From Corallococcus sp. NCRR (lineage in GTDB: Bacteria > Myxococcota > Myxococcia > Myxococcales > Myxococcaceae): DNA of 64,000 bases. Each line of letters begins with the position of its first letter. The stretch's first letter is position 1. Positions 18,762-27,525 of this stretch are shown in pieces. The stretch is from the NCBI RefSeq assembly GCF_026965535.1, contig NZ_CP114039.1:62001-126000 (forward strand), read 5' to 3'. A program made the translations under genes and the position numbers. The notes below the pieces were generated by a model. That model was not told where the DNA came from, searched no databases, and saw only the letters and a list, made by a program, of their open reading frames with translations.

Positions 18762-19469
18762 ATGGAAGGTTTCCTCCAGGCGCTCAAGTCGTACCAGACC
18801 TTCAACCCCTCCGGCTGGGTGGGCATCTACCGGCTGCTGCCCATGTGGGTGGGCGTCGTCGTCGCGCTCGTGGGGCTGGTGCTGCTGCTCGCGGGCGGCG
18901 GCAAGCTGTTCCGCGCCGTGGCGGGCCCGGTGGGCGCGGTGCTGGGCCTGGTGTGGACGGGCGCCGTCACCCAGCGGCTCGGCATGGGGGACCTGGATCC
19001 GCGCCTGCCCACCCTGGTGGCCGCGGCGCTGATGGCGCTGGGCTTCCTCTTCCCGCCCGCCGTCACCTTCGTGGGCGTGGGCGTGCCGCTGGGGCTGCTG
19101 GCGGGCCAGATTGCCGGCCCCAGCGACTTCCTGCTCGGCTTCGGGCCGGGCTTCATCATTGGCGGTCTGGTGGGCGCCTTCCTCCACCGGCAGGTGAGCG
19201 GCATCGTCGCGTCGGTGGTGGGCGCGTGGATCCTGGTGATTGGCGCGCTCGCGGCGCTGCACCAGTTCGGCGGCGTGGTGGAGGCCGTGGCCAGCCGCCC
19301 CTGGGGCGTCATCATCGCCGCGCTCCTCTTCGCCCTGGCGGGCAGCGTCTACCAGCTGGCCGTGCGCCCCACGCCGGAGGAGTCGGATCAACAGAAGGCG
19401 GAGAAGCAGCGGCTGAAGCAGCGGCTGGCGGAGCAGCAGGCGCTCGAGAAGCGCTGGGGGGTCAAGTGA
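18762..19469 (+). CDS. Multi-pass membrane protein (DUF4203-like)
   Basis: A 235-residue protein with about seven or eight hydrophobic, glycine-rich helices between residues 25 and 205. A charged C-terminal coiled-coil tail (ESDQQKAEKQRLKQRLAEQQ) follows. The glycine-rich repeats of small-residue helices (VAGPVGAVLGLVW, VGVPLGLLAGQIAG) recall the DUF4203/TM7S3 group. The function is unknown. TAGGAT lies 8 bp before the ATG and there is no Shine-Dalgarno site. Confidence 0.7.
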   Translation: MEGFLQALKSYQTFNPSGWVGIYRLLPMWVGVVVALVGLVLLLAGGGKLFRAVAGPVGAVLGLVWTGAVTQRLGMGDLDPRLPTLVAAALMALGFLFPPAVTFVGVGVPLGLLAGQIAGPSDFLLGFGPGFIIGGLVGAFLHRQVSGIVASVVGAWILVIGALAALHQFGGVVEAVASRPWGVIIAALLFALAGSVYQLAVRPTPEESDQQKAEKQRLKQRLAEQQALEKRWGVK

Positions 19470-19551
19470 CCCCTGTCCCGGCAATCCTTTACGCCGGGGG
19501 GGCCGGGGCGTAGATTCCGCCGGCTTTCCCCCTCCCCTTCCTCGAGCATCG

Positions 19552-21027
19552 ATGGGCCAGGCCAGCCGCAAGGACAAGGACACGCAGAAGCAGGAAGGGT
19601 CGCCCCCGGCGGCCTCCGTCCCGTCTTCCCCGGACGCCGCCCAGCCCGCCGTGCCGCATGAGGGGTGGCGCAAGCCCGCCGGCATGAGCCGCAAGGGGTG
19701 GGCCATCCTCGCGGGCGCCGTCGCCTTCATCCAGCTCCCGCTCATCCACTACGCGCTCTTCCGGGGCCAGGCGGACGTCACCGCGACGGTGCCCTACCAG
19801 CAGGCCTTCAACGACCCGGCCGTCGTCTCGCGCGACTTCTTCTCCACCGGCGCCTACTGGCGCGTGACGAACGGGGAGCTCCTGGGCCCCGCGCCCAAGA
19901 ACAACCCGCTGTGGCTCCAGGCCGCGCTGCCGGACGACGTGGCGGTGGAGTTCGACGTGCGCCCCGAGTACCCCGAGGGCGACATCCGCGTGGAGCTGTT
20001 CGGCAACGGGCGCGACCCGGCCTCCGGCTACGTGCTGGTGCAGGGCGGGTGGAACAACAGCCTGTCCGTCCTCGCCCGGAAGGACATCAACGCCCCCGCC
20101 CTGGACGTGCTCCAGCGCAAGGCCGCGCGCATCGCGGAGAAGGGCGGCGGCCAGGGCGCGGACCTCGTGGCCACCGGCGTCTTCAAGAAGGACACCCGGG
20201 TGCGCGTGGAGTCCCGCGTGGGCGCCCCCATCCAGTCCGGCCGCACCTACCACTGGCGCATCGAGCGGCGCGGCAACGTGCTCAAGTGGGCCATCGACGG
20301 ACAGCTGGTCGCGGAGCTGGACGACCCGTTCCCCCTGAAGGGCAGGGGCCAGGACCGGATGGGCCTGTCCGGCTGGGAGTCGCAGCTGTTCTTCGACAAC
20401 CTGCGCGTGGGCACGCCGGACTCCATGCCCGCCACCATGGTGGCGAAGCAGGAGCCCACCCTGCCTCCGGGCCCCTCCGAGGACGACTTCAACCGCGACA
20501 CCCTGGGTGACGCGTGGAACGTGACGAACCCCGCCGCAGTGAAGCTGGAGGACGGGGCGCTGGTGGTCCAGAACGTGGGCAACCGCCCGGTGTGGCTGAA
20601 GAAGCCCATCCCGGAGAACGCCGTCATCGAGTTCGACGCCTGGGGTGACAGCCCGGACGGCGACATGAAGGTGGAGGCGTGGGGCGACGGCCGCTCCTTC
20701 TACGCGGGCGACCCGCGCCTGCAGTACACCGCCACCGGCTACGTCTTCATCTTCGGCGGCTGGAAGAACACCCAGTCCATCATCGCGCGCCAGCACGAGC
20801 ACACCAACGACCGCGCCGTGCGCGACGGCGCCGCGGTGGTGCCCGGCCAGCGCTACCACTTCCGAATCACCCGGCGGGACGGACTCCTGTCGTGGGAAGT
20901 GGACGGCAAGCCCTTCCTCACCCTCCAGGACGCGTCCCCGCTCTACGGCCCCCGGAACCAGTACTTCGGGTTCTCCGGCTGGCAGACGCGCGTCCACTTC
21001 GACAACCTCAAGATCCAGCCGCTGTAG
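19552..21027 (+). CDS. Membrane-anchored protein with two ConA-like/LamG-type domains
   Basis: A 491-residue protein. A disordered N-terminus (1-45) and one membrane helix (about 50-68) place the rest outside the cytoplasm. Two homologous halves follow (about 82-290 and 312-491), each with a jelly-roll pattern of the 3-keto-disaccharide hydrolase/LamG type. The parallel motifs are EFDVRPEYPEGDIRVELFGNG against EFDAWGDSPDGDMKVEAWGDG, WRIERRGNVLKWAIDG against FRITRRDGLLSWEVDG, and GLSGWESQLFFDNLRV against GFSGWQTRVHFDNLKI. The internal duplication is clear. It probably binds a polysaccharide or glycolipid. The ketoacyl synthase gene begins 29 bp downstream, so the two are likely co-expressed. 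Confidence 0.8.
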   Translation: MGQASRKDKDTQKQEGSPPAASVPSSPDAAQPAVPHEGWRKPAGMSRKGWAILAGAVAFIQLPLIHYALFRGQADVTATVPYQQAFNDPAVVSRDFFSTGAYWRVTNGELLGPAPKNNPLWLQAALPDDVAVEFDVRPEYPEGDIRVELFGNGRDPASGYVLVQGGWNNSLSVLARKDINAPALDVLQRKAARIAEKGGGQGADLVATGVFKKDTRVRVESRVGAPIQSGRTYHWRIERRGNVLKWAIDGQLVAELDDPFPLKGRGQDRMGLSGWESQLFFDNLRVGTPDSMPATMVAKQEPTLPPGPSEDDFNRDTLGDAWNVTNPAAVKLEDGALVVQNVGNRPVWLKKPIPENAVIEFDAWGDSPDGDMKVEAWGDGRSFYAGDPRLQYTATGYVFIFGGWKNTQSIIARQHEHTNDRAVRDGAAVVPGQRYHFRITRRDGLLSWEVDGKPFLTLQDASPLYGPRNQYFGFSGWQTRVHFDNLKIQPL

Positions 21028-21056
21028 CCTTCCCCCGGGCGGCGGAGGAAACACCC

Positions 21057-22622
21057 GTGCGCAGAGTCGGAATCTTCGGCTGGGGCGTGGTCGCCCCGCG
21101 TTCCCCCAACATCGAGGCCTTCGCGAAGAACCTCGAGTCGTCCGAGACCTGGCTGACCCCCTTCAACGGCTTCGGTCCGGACAACTTCCTCGTCGGCACG
21201 CCCGAGTTCGACCTGGCGGCCTACAAGCCGTGGATCGACGCGCGATTCCCCGCCAACCGCTTCTCCCAGCTGGAGCGGAAGATGGGGCAGCCCACGCAGT
21301 ACGCCATCGGCGCGTTCATCCAGTCGCTGGCGCAGAACCCGGGCATCGAGAAGGAGCTCCAGGAGCTGGGCACCAAGGCCCACGTCTACGTGGGCACCGG
21401 CCTGGGCGACCTGCCCACCATCCAGCACATCTCCCTGGACCTCTACCGCGCCCAGCGCCGGTGGGACCGCTTCTGGGCCTCCCCGGAGCGCAACGGCGCC
21501 CTGCGCCAGTGGCGTGAGACGCGCGAGCCGCTGCCCGGCCTGCCCCCGGAGCCCTCCACCATCGAGGAGGTGGAGCGCGACAAGGCGGAGGACGACTGGT
21601 GGCACTTCTGGGCCGGCCGCTCGCCGGAGCTGCGCGAGTACCTGGAGGAGCTGCGCGAGATTGAAGCCATTGGCGTGCCCGACGAGGGCGACGTGGAGTC
21701 CGCCAAGCTGGCCGTCATCAAGGAGAAGCGCACGCGCAACGGGCGCCTGCAGAAGAAGTGGAACGCGCCCGAGCCGCCGTGGAACGCCGTGTCCTCCAAC
21801 GTGCTGTGGAACATCCACAACACGCCCGCGTCCCAGGTGTCCATGCTGGGGCAGATTACGGGCATGACGTTCGCGCCGGTGGCCGCGTGCTCGTCCTTCG
21901 GCTACGGCCTGAAGCTGGCCATGAACGCCATCCGCCTGGGCGAGGCCAAGGCCGTCGTCCTGGGCATGACGGACGCGGCGCCCAACCCGCTGGTGGTGGG
22001 CGGCTTCTACAACGCGCGCGTCATCTCCGCGGACGCCGCCGTCTCCAAGCCCCTCACCGCGCTGCGCGGCACGCACATCGCCGGAGGCGCGGTGGTGTGG
22101 GTGGTGGGCGACTACGAGCACTTCACGCAGAAGGGCTTCAAGGCGCTGGGCCTGGAGCCCGTGGCCGTGGGCGTCACCGCGGACGCGGACCACATCATCA
22201 CCCCGTCCAAGGAAGGCCCCACCCTGGCCATCCGCGAGGCGCTGGGCGCCGCCGGCTGCCAGCCCCAGGACGTGGGCAGTTGGGACCTGCACGCCACCGC
22301 CACCCCGGGCGACTTCCTGGAGGTGCAGAACCTGCGCGACGTGCTGCCGGAGTCCGTCTTGATCACGGCGCGCAAGGGCACCTTCGGCCACGGCATGTCC
22401 GCGGGCGGCGGCTGGGAGCTCACCGCGCAGTACCTGGGCGCGCAAGCCGGCAAGGTGTACCCCACGCCGCTCTCCGCCCCGGAGCTCAACAAGCAGATCG
22501 CCAAGGTGCACGGCCGCTTCGTCTTCAATGAAGAGGTGGCGGCGCCCGAGGGGTGCTCGGGCAAACTGTCCATGGGCGTGGGCGGCATCAACGCCTGCAT
22601 CATCTCCCGGCCCTGGAAGTAG
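21057..22622 (+). CDS. Beta-ketoacyl synthase (KAS I/II-like) with large N-terminal insertion
   Basis: A 521-residue condensing enzyme that would extend an acyl chain by decarboxylative condensation. The catalytic triad is C278 (AACSSFGYG), H412 (DLHATATPGD) and H445 (KGTFGHGMSAGG, with K440). Normal FabF-type enzymes are about 410 residues with the cysteine near 165. Here about 110 extra residues, charged and helical (about 125-255), sit between VGTGLGDLP and the cysteine. GTG is used because GGCGGAGGA stands at the right distance. The close upstream partner is the twin ConA-like protein, and no acyl carrier protein gene is adjacent. Confidence 0.85.
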   Translation: MRRVGIFGWGVVAPRSPNIEAFAKNLESSETWLTPFNGFGPDNFLVGTPEFDLAAYKPWIDARFPANRFSQLERKMGQPTQYAIGAFIQSLAQNPGIEKELQELGTKAHVYVGTGLGDLPTIQHISLDLYRAQRRWDRFWASPERNGALRQWRETREPLPGLPPEPSTIEEVERDKAEDDWWHFWAGRSPELREYLEELREIEAIGVPDEGDVESAKLAVIKEKRTRNGRLQKKWNAPEPPWNAVSSNVLWNIHNTPASQVSMLGQITGMTFAPVAACSSFGYGLKLAMNAIRLGEAKAVVLGMTDAAPNPLVVGGFYNARVISADAAVSKPLTALRGTHIAGGAVVWVVGDYEHFTQKGFKALGLEPVAVGVTADADHIITPSKEGPTLAIREALGAAGCQPQDVGSWDLHATATPGDFLEVQNLRDVLPESVLITARKGTFGHGMSAGGGWELTAQYLGAQAGKVYPTPLSAPELNKQIAKVHGRFVFNEEVAAPEGCSGKLSMGVGGINACIISRPWK

Positions 22623-22657
22623 CGCCGGGCAGGCGCGGCGGCCTTCCGCGAAGGGCC

Positions 22658-23221
22658 TTATGGGTACTTCGCGGACGCCTCGGCCTCCAGCGCCGTGGCG
22701 CCCTTCGGGTTGAGCTTGCGGAAGAACTCCAGCTCCAGCTCCAGGTCGCGGTAGCTGGCCTTCTGCTCCGGGGCCATGCCGCTGGCGCTGCGGCCCACGC
22801 CGTTGGGGTCCGCCAGGCCGCCGGTGGCCGCGCTGCCGGTGCCCTTGTCGGTGGCGTAGCTGACGCCCACGGACTGCTGCACGCGGTCGGTGCGCAGCGC
22901 GCGCAGCACGGCCCGGCCATCCGCCAGCGTCACGCCTTCGATGAGGTAGCGCGTGGAGGACGTGGGCCCCAGCGTGCCGCCGCCGGAGTCCAGCCACTCC
23001 GTCTCCAGCACGAACTGATGGGGCAGCTCGCGCCACGAATAGCCGCGCTCATCCATGATGGCCTTCACCTCCGGCCACAGCTGCGCGAGCGGCTGCTCGT
23101 AGGCGACGGTGGCCGCGCGGTCGCGGATGTAGTTGTCGCGCTGGTGGCCGGAGCAACCGGAGAAGAGGACGGCGGACAGGGTCAGGGCCCACAACGGGGC
23201 CGCGCGAAGCAGGTGGCGCAT
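22658..23221 (-). CDS. Lipoprotein of unknown function
   Basis: A 187-residue lipoprotein. The lipobox is LFSGC (C23). The mature part has a short beta/alpha region (LAQLWPEVKAIMDERGYSWRE, FVLETEWLD) resembling outer-membrane-assembly-like lipoproteins. Near the C-terminus are a disordered segment and the helix SYRDLELELEFFRKLNP. GGGAGG stands 8 bp before the ATG. It is convergent with the ketoacyl synthase gene. Confidence 0.75.
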   Translation of the reverse strand: MRHLLRAAPLWALTLSAVLFSGCSGHQRDNYIRDRAATVAYEQPLAQLWPEVKAIMDERGYSWRELPHQFVLETEWLDSGGGTLGPTSSTRYLIEGVTLADGRAVLRALRTDRVQQSVGVSYATDKGTGSAATGGLADPNGVGRSASGMAPEQKASYRDLELELEFFRKLNPKGATALEAEASAKYP

Positions 23222-23317
23222 GGGGGACGACCTCCCGGACGGGAAGCAGCGGGGTGTGGAGGCCGCCCAGTCTAGCGCGGCCCCTTCGCCCCCGCGCCCC
23301 CACCCTTCCCCACCGCG

Positions 23318-24451
23318 TCAACCCTTGGGCACCGCCACCATGTCGAAGTCCGGGATGCGTTCACGCATGAACTCACGCATCCGGTTGATGAGGGCCGCTT
23401 CAATCTGCCGGGCGCGCTCGCGGCTGACGCCGTACTTGTCGCCGATGTCCTGGAGCGTGAGCGGCTCGTCCGCGGTGAGGCGGTGCTCGAAGATGTAGCG
23501 CTCCTTGCCCTCCAGCGTCTGGGCGAAGGCGTTGAGGTTCTCCCGGAAGAGGGCCTTGAGCTCCTCGGTGCCCAGGCGCTCGTCGGCGGGCACCGCGCCG
23601 GACGGCAGGTAGCGGTCCGCCCGGGTGGCGCGGCTGTCCTCGTCGTTGCCCAGCGGCGCGTCGATGGACACCTCGTCGTGCCCCAGCCGCTGGTCCATCT
23701 CCACCACGTCCTGCTCGGTGACGTTGAGCCGCTCCGCCAAGAGACGCGGGCTGGCCTCGAAGCCCTGGGCGACGAGCTTCTCCTGCTCCTGGCGCAGCTT
23801 GAAGAAGAGCTTCCGCTGGGCCTCGGTGGTCCCCAGCTTCACCATCTTCCAGTTGTCCATGATGTAGCGGAGGATGTACGCGCGGATCCACCAGGCGGCG
23901 TAGGAGCTGAGCTTCACGCCCCGGTCCGGGTCGTACTTCTTCACCGCCTGCATCAGCCCGATGTTGCCCTCCTGCACCAGGTCCAGCAGGGACAGGGGGT
24001 TGCGGTGGTACTCGTGGGCCAGCTTCACCACGAGTCTCAGGTTGGAGGCCACCAGGCGGTAGGCCGCCCGCACGTCCCCCGTGGCCTGGTACTCCTTGGC
24101 CAGCCGGTGCTCCTCCTCCCGGGTGAGCAGGGGGTGCTTCGTCACCTCGGCCATGTAGGCCTGGAGCGGGTCCCGGTTGGTGAGGGCGCTGCCGCTCTCC
24201 GCGCGCACCAGGGCGGCGGGCCGGACGGCCCGGGCCGGAGCGGGGGATTCCTCGATTTCCGCCTCCGCTTCGTTCAATTCCGCCAGGTCCGGCTCCAGGG
24301 CGTCCGGGTCCTGGGCGGTCTCCTCGACTTCTTCCTCCGGGGTCTCCGGGGCGGTCTCCCGGGCGGTCCCCGGGCGGGCGGAGGCCGCGGGGCGCTTCGC
24401 GCGGGGCCGGGGGGCGGCCGGACCATTGGTTCTCTTCCTCCCATTCGCCAT
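23318..24451 (-). CDS. RNA polymerase sigma factor, sigma-32 (RpoH/SigB-like) subfamily
   Basis: A 377-residue sigma-70-family factor. A disordered acidic N-terminal extension (1-110) precedes region 1.2 (RDPLQAYMAEVTKHPLLTREEE), region 2 (NLRLVVKLAHEYHRNPLSLL, FSSYAAWWIRAYIL-like) and the RpoH box QRKLFFKLRQ. Region 4 carries the helix-turn-helix LTLQDIGDKYGVSRERARQI. The RpoH box points to the heat-shock/developmental class, which in Myxococcus includes SigB and SigC; the exact orthologue cannot be settled here. The start at MANGRKRT is preferred to the longer in-frame start at 24514 because GGAG lies 6 bp before it. Confidence 0.9.
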   Translation of the reverse strand: MANGRKRTNGPAAPRPRAKRPAASARPGTARETAPETPEEEVEETAQDPDALEPDLAELNEAEAEIEESPAPARAVRPAALVRAESGSALTNRDPLQAYMAEVTKHPLLTREEEHRLAKEYQATGDVRAAYRLVASNLRLVVKLAHEYHRNPLSLLDLVQEGNIGLMQAVKKYDPDRGVKLSSYAAWWIRAYILRYIMDNWKMVKLGTTEAQRKLFFKLRQEQEKLVAQGFEASPRLLAERLNVTEQDVVEMDQRLGHDEVSIDAPLGNDEDSRATRADRYLPSGAVPADERLGTEELKALFRENLNAFAQTLEGKERYIFEHRLTADEPLTLQDIGDKYGVSRERARQIEAALINRMREFMRERIPDFDMVAVPKG

Positions 24452-24519
24452 GCGCGCTCCATACCCCAAAGTGCCGCGATTGTTGCCAGAGGGTAATGCA
24501 GGGGCTATGCCCATGCCCG

Positions 24520-26937
24520 ATGAGCGACATCCAAGAGCCCACGCCGGGAGCCCCGGCGCCTGACGAAGCCTCGACGCGTCCCGCCGAATACATCGCGGAC
24601 GTCAGCTTCGACGAAATGAACCTCTCCGAGCCCCTCCGCCGTGCACTGGCGGAGCGCGGCTACACCAGTCCCACCCCCGTCCAGGCCAAGGCCTTCGGTC
24701 CCGCGATGGCGGGCAAGGACCTCATCGTCCGCAGCAAGACGGGCACGGGCAAGACGGCCGCCTTCGGCCTGCCCCTGCTGGAGAAGATCCCCGCGGACGA
24801 GAAGCGCGTGCGCGCCCTCATCCTCTGCCCCACGCGCGAGTTGGCGCTCCAGGTGGCGGAGGAGCTCACCACCCTGGCCAAGTACAAGGGCGTGAAGGTG
24901 GCGGCCATCTACGGCGGCGCCTCCATGAAGCAGCAGGAGGACGCGCTGGAAGAGGGCACGCCCATCATCGTGGGCACCCCGGGCCGCGTCTTCGACCACA
25001 TCAACCGCGGCAACCTCAAGCTGGACGGCTGCGACCACGCCGTGCTGGACGAAGCCGACGAGATGTTGAACCAGGGCTTCTACGAGGAGGTGACGCGCAT
25101 CCTCGACCGCCTTCCGAAGACGCGCCAGGTGCTGCTCTTCAGCGCCACCGTCCCCACGGACATCCAGAACCTCATCGCGCGCTACACGACGAACGCGGAG
25201 ACGCTGCTGTTGTCCGGCGACGTCTTCACGGTGGAGCACATCCACCACATCCGCTACGACGTGTCGGACCAGTTCCCCAAGCCGCGCAACCTCATCTACA
25301 TCCTGGAGAAGGAGGAGCCCTCCAACGCCATCATCTTCTGCAACACGCGGGATGACACGGCGCTGGTGACCGCGGTGCTCAACCGCAACGGCTTCGACGC
25401 GGAGCTGCTCAACGGAGACCTGCCGCAGAAGGAGCGCGAGCGGGTGATGGGCAAGGTGAAGCGCGGCGAGGTGGCCTTCATGGTCGCCACGGACATCGCG
25501 GCGCGCGGCATCGACATCTCCGGGCTGGAGTACGTCATCAACTACTCCCTGCCGGAGGACCCCGCCGTCTACCTGCACCGCGTGGGCCGCACGGGCCGCA
25601 TCGGCAACAAGGGCACGGCCATCAACCTCTTCTCCGGGCGCGAGCTGGCGACGTTCACCGTGCTGGAGAAGAAGTTCGGCATCAAGTTCGAGATGCGCGA
25701 GATGCCCGCCCCCGAAGAGGCGATGCACCTGTGGACCGAGCGCCACGTGCGCGAGCTGCGCGAGGGCATGGGCTCCAGCATCTTCGAGGGCTTCCTGCCC
25801 CTGGCCTCGCAGCTCAAGCAGCGCCCGGACGCGGACGACCTCATCGCCTTCCTCATCAAGTACTACTTCAGCCGCCTGCGCATGGAGAAGGCCCAGGCCG
25901 CCGGTGAGACGGAGAAGCGCGAGCCGGCGCCGGAGCGCAAGCCCATGGAGCGCCGGGGCAAGGACCGCGAGCGCGACCGGGAGCGTCCCCGCCGCGAGGA
26001 CCGGGGCGAGCGCGCCGAGCGCCCGCGCCGCGACGAGCACCCGGACCGCGAGCGCCGTCCGCGCCGCGACGAGCGCCGTGAGGACCGGGGCGAGCGCCGG
26101 GGTGCCGGCTCCGCCGCGCTGGAGGCGGGCCCGGGCGAGACGAAGCTCTGGGTGAACCTGGGCACCGCGGACGGCCTGGGGCCGGGCAGCATCGCCACGG
26201 CCATGGAGGAGGCGGGCGCGCCGGTGGGCAAGCTGGTGCGCGCGGAGCTGCGCCCCACGTTCGCGTACGTCTTCGTGGCGGAGGACGACTCCGCGGGCTT
26301 CGAGGCGCTCAACGGCAAGCAGCACGGCGGCAAGACGCTGCGCGTGGAGAAGAGCAAGCCGCGCAGCGAGCGCGACACCACCAGCACCCGCCCGCCCCCG
26401 TCCCCGGACGCGGGCCCCGGCGAGGTGAAGCTCTGGGTGAACCTGGGCTCGGATGACGGCATGGACGAGGCGAAGCTGCCCGCCACGCTGGAGTCCCTGG
26501 GTGCCCCGGCCGGCAAGGTCATCAAGGCCCTCACCCGCCCCACCTACGGCTACGTCTACGTGCCGGAAGGTGACGCCGCGGGCTTCGAGTCGCTCAACGG
26601 CAAGGCGCACAACGAGAAGCCGCTGAAGCTGGAGCGGCACCGTCCGCGCGGCCAGCGTGAAGAGCGCCGCCCCCGTCACGAGGCGCTGCCGGACCTCCCT
26701 GGCCAGGCGCGCCTGTGGGTGGGCCTGGGCCGTCAGGAGGGCCTGGACGAGGCGGGCGTCGCCGCCGCGCTGGAGGCCGCGGGCGCTCCGGCGGGCAAGG
26801 TGCTGAGAACCGACCTGCGCCCCACGTACGCGTACGTCTTCGTCGCGGAGGAGGACGTGGCGGGCTTCGAGGCCACCCACGGCAAGCCCCACGGCGAGGG
26901 CAAGACGCTCAAGGTGGAGCGCGCCAAGCGCAAGTAG
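24520..26937 (+). CDS. DEAD-box RNA helicase with three C-terminal DbpA-type RNA-binding repeats
   Basis: An 805-residue ATP-dependent RNA helicase. The Q motif, Walker A SKTGTGKT (72-79), DEAD (177-180), SAT (FSATVP) and HRVGRTGR mark the two RecA domains (about 30-380). An Arg/Asp/Glu-rich linker (about 460-535) is followed by three copies of a 75-residue domain (about 540-615, 635-710 and 729-805). Each copy begins [KR]LWV[NG]LG and contains RPTxxYV[FY]V, which fits the DbpA/CsdA RNA-binding fold. DbpA and CsdA carry one such domain. It probably acts in ribosome assembly or mRNA unwinding at low temperature. An alternative in-frame ATG at 24496 has a closer GAGGG ribosome site. Confidence 0.92.
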   Translation: MSDIQEPTPGAPAPDEASTRPAEYIADVSFDEMNLSEPLRRALAERGYTSPTPVQAKAFGPAMAGKDLIVRSKTGTGKTAAFGLPLLEKIPADEKRVRALILCPTRELALQVAEELTTLAKYKGVKVAAIYGGASMKQQEDALEEGTPIIVGTPGRVFDHINRGNLKLDGCDHAVLDEADEMLNQGFYEEVTRILDRLPKTRQVLLFSATVPTDIQNLIARYTTNAETLLLSGDVFTVEHIHHIRYDVSDQFPKPRNLIYILEKEEPSNAIIFCNTRDDTALVTAVLNRNGFDAELLNGDLPQKERERVMGKVKRGEVAFMVATDIAARGIDISGLEYVINYSLPEDPAVYLHRVGRTGRIGNKGTAINLFSGRELATFTVLEKKFGIKFEMREMPAPEEAMHLWTERHVRELREGMGSSIFEGFLPLASQLKQRPDADDLIAFLIKYYFSRLRMEKAQAAGETEKREPAPERKPMERRGKDRERDRERPRREDRGERAERPRRDEHPDRERRPRRDERREDRGERRGAGSAALEAGPGETKLWVNLGTADGLGPGSIATAMEEAGAPVGKLVRAELRPTFAYVFVAEDDSAGFEALNGKQHGGKTLRVEKSKPRSERDTTSTRPPPSPDAGPGEVKLWVNLGSDDGMDEAKLPATLESLGAPAGKVIKALTRPTYGYVYVPEGDAAGFESLNGKAHNEKPLKLERHRPRGQREERRPRHEALPDLPGQARLWVGLGRQEGLDEAGVAAALEAAGAPAGKVLRTDLRPTYAYVFVAEEDVAGFEATHGKPHGEGKTLKVERAKRK

Positions 26938-26962
26938 CGCTTCCGTACCTCCGGGGTGCTGC

Positions 26963-27469
26963 TCAAGGCTCCGGAGCCGTCTTCTTCCTGCGGGCCCGGT
27001 GGTAGTGCGCCACGCACAGCCCCCGGGCCAGCACGGGCCGGCCGCACTCCGGTGAAGCGCAGGCCGCGCTGGCCTCCTTCGCCGGAGGCGCCGGAGCGCC
27101 CGGCCCGCCGCTGAACATCGCCTCCGCCACGGCCAGCAGGCGGTCCACGTCGTCCCGCCCCAGCTTCTTCAGCCGCACCCACTCCACCAGCCGATGAGCC
27201 CCCGCGTCCTCCGCGTCCTCCAGCCGGAACAGCTCCCCCAGCGGCAGCTCCAGCGCGGCCGCGACCTGGAGGAGCGTGTCGTAGCTGGGGTTGCGCTCGC
27301 CGCGCTCCAGCAGGGACACGAAGCTCACGGAGATGTCGCACCGGGCGGCGAAGTCCTCCTGGGTGAGGCCCCGGCGCTCGCGCAACGTGCGGATCCGCCG
27401 CGCCAGTCCCTGCAGGGACGAACCGGCGTCGCTGTCGTCCGGGGAGTGGGGGCGCATGGACGCACCCAT
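26963..27469 (-). CDS. XRE-family regulator with C-terminal Cys/His zinc-knuckle tail
   Basis: A 168-residue protein. Residues about 20-80 are a Cro/C1-type helix-turn-helix (LRERRGLTQEDFAARCDISVS). A helical segment and a Pro/Ala linker lead to a C-terminal motif with the pattern C-x4-C-x8-C-x3-H-x-H (CASPECGRPVLARGLCVAHY), which looks like a treble-clef/HNH-associated zinc knuckle without nuclease residues. A dual DNA contact is possible. It diverges from the glutamate dehydrogenase gene 57 bp away and is a candidate regulator of it (inference). An ATG 12 bp further in is an alternative start. Confidence 0.8.
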   Translation of the reverse strand: MGASMRPHSPDDSDAGSSLQGLARRIRTLRERRGLTQEDFAARCDISVSFVSLLERGERNPSYDTLLQVAAALELPLGELFRLEDAEDAGAHRLVEWVRLKKLGRDDVDRLLAVAEAMFSGGPGAPAPPAKEASAACASPECGRPVLARGLCVAHYHRARRKKTAPEP

Positions 27470-27525
27470 CGTAGCGCACCGCTTCTGTTAAGGTTTTCCG
27501 TCTGTCCCCAGGAGTGAAGCCCACC

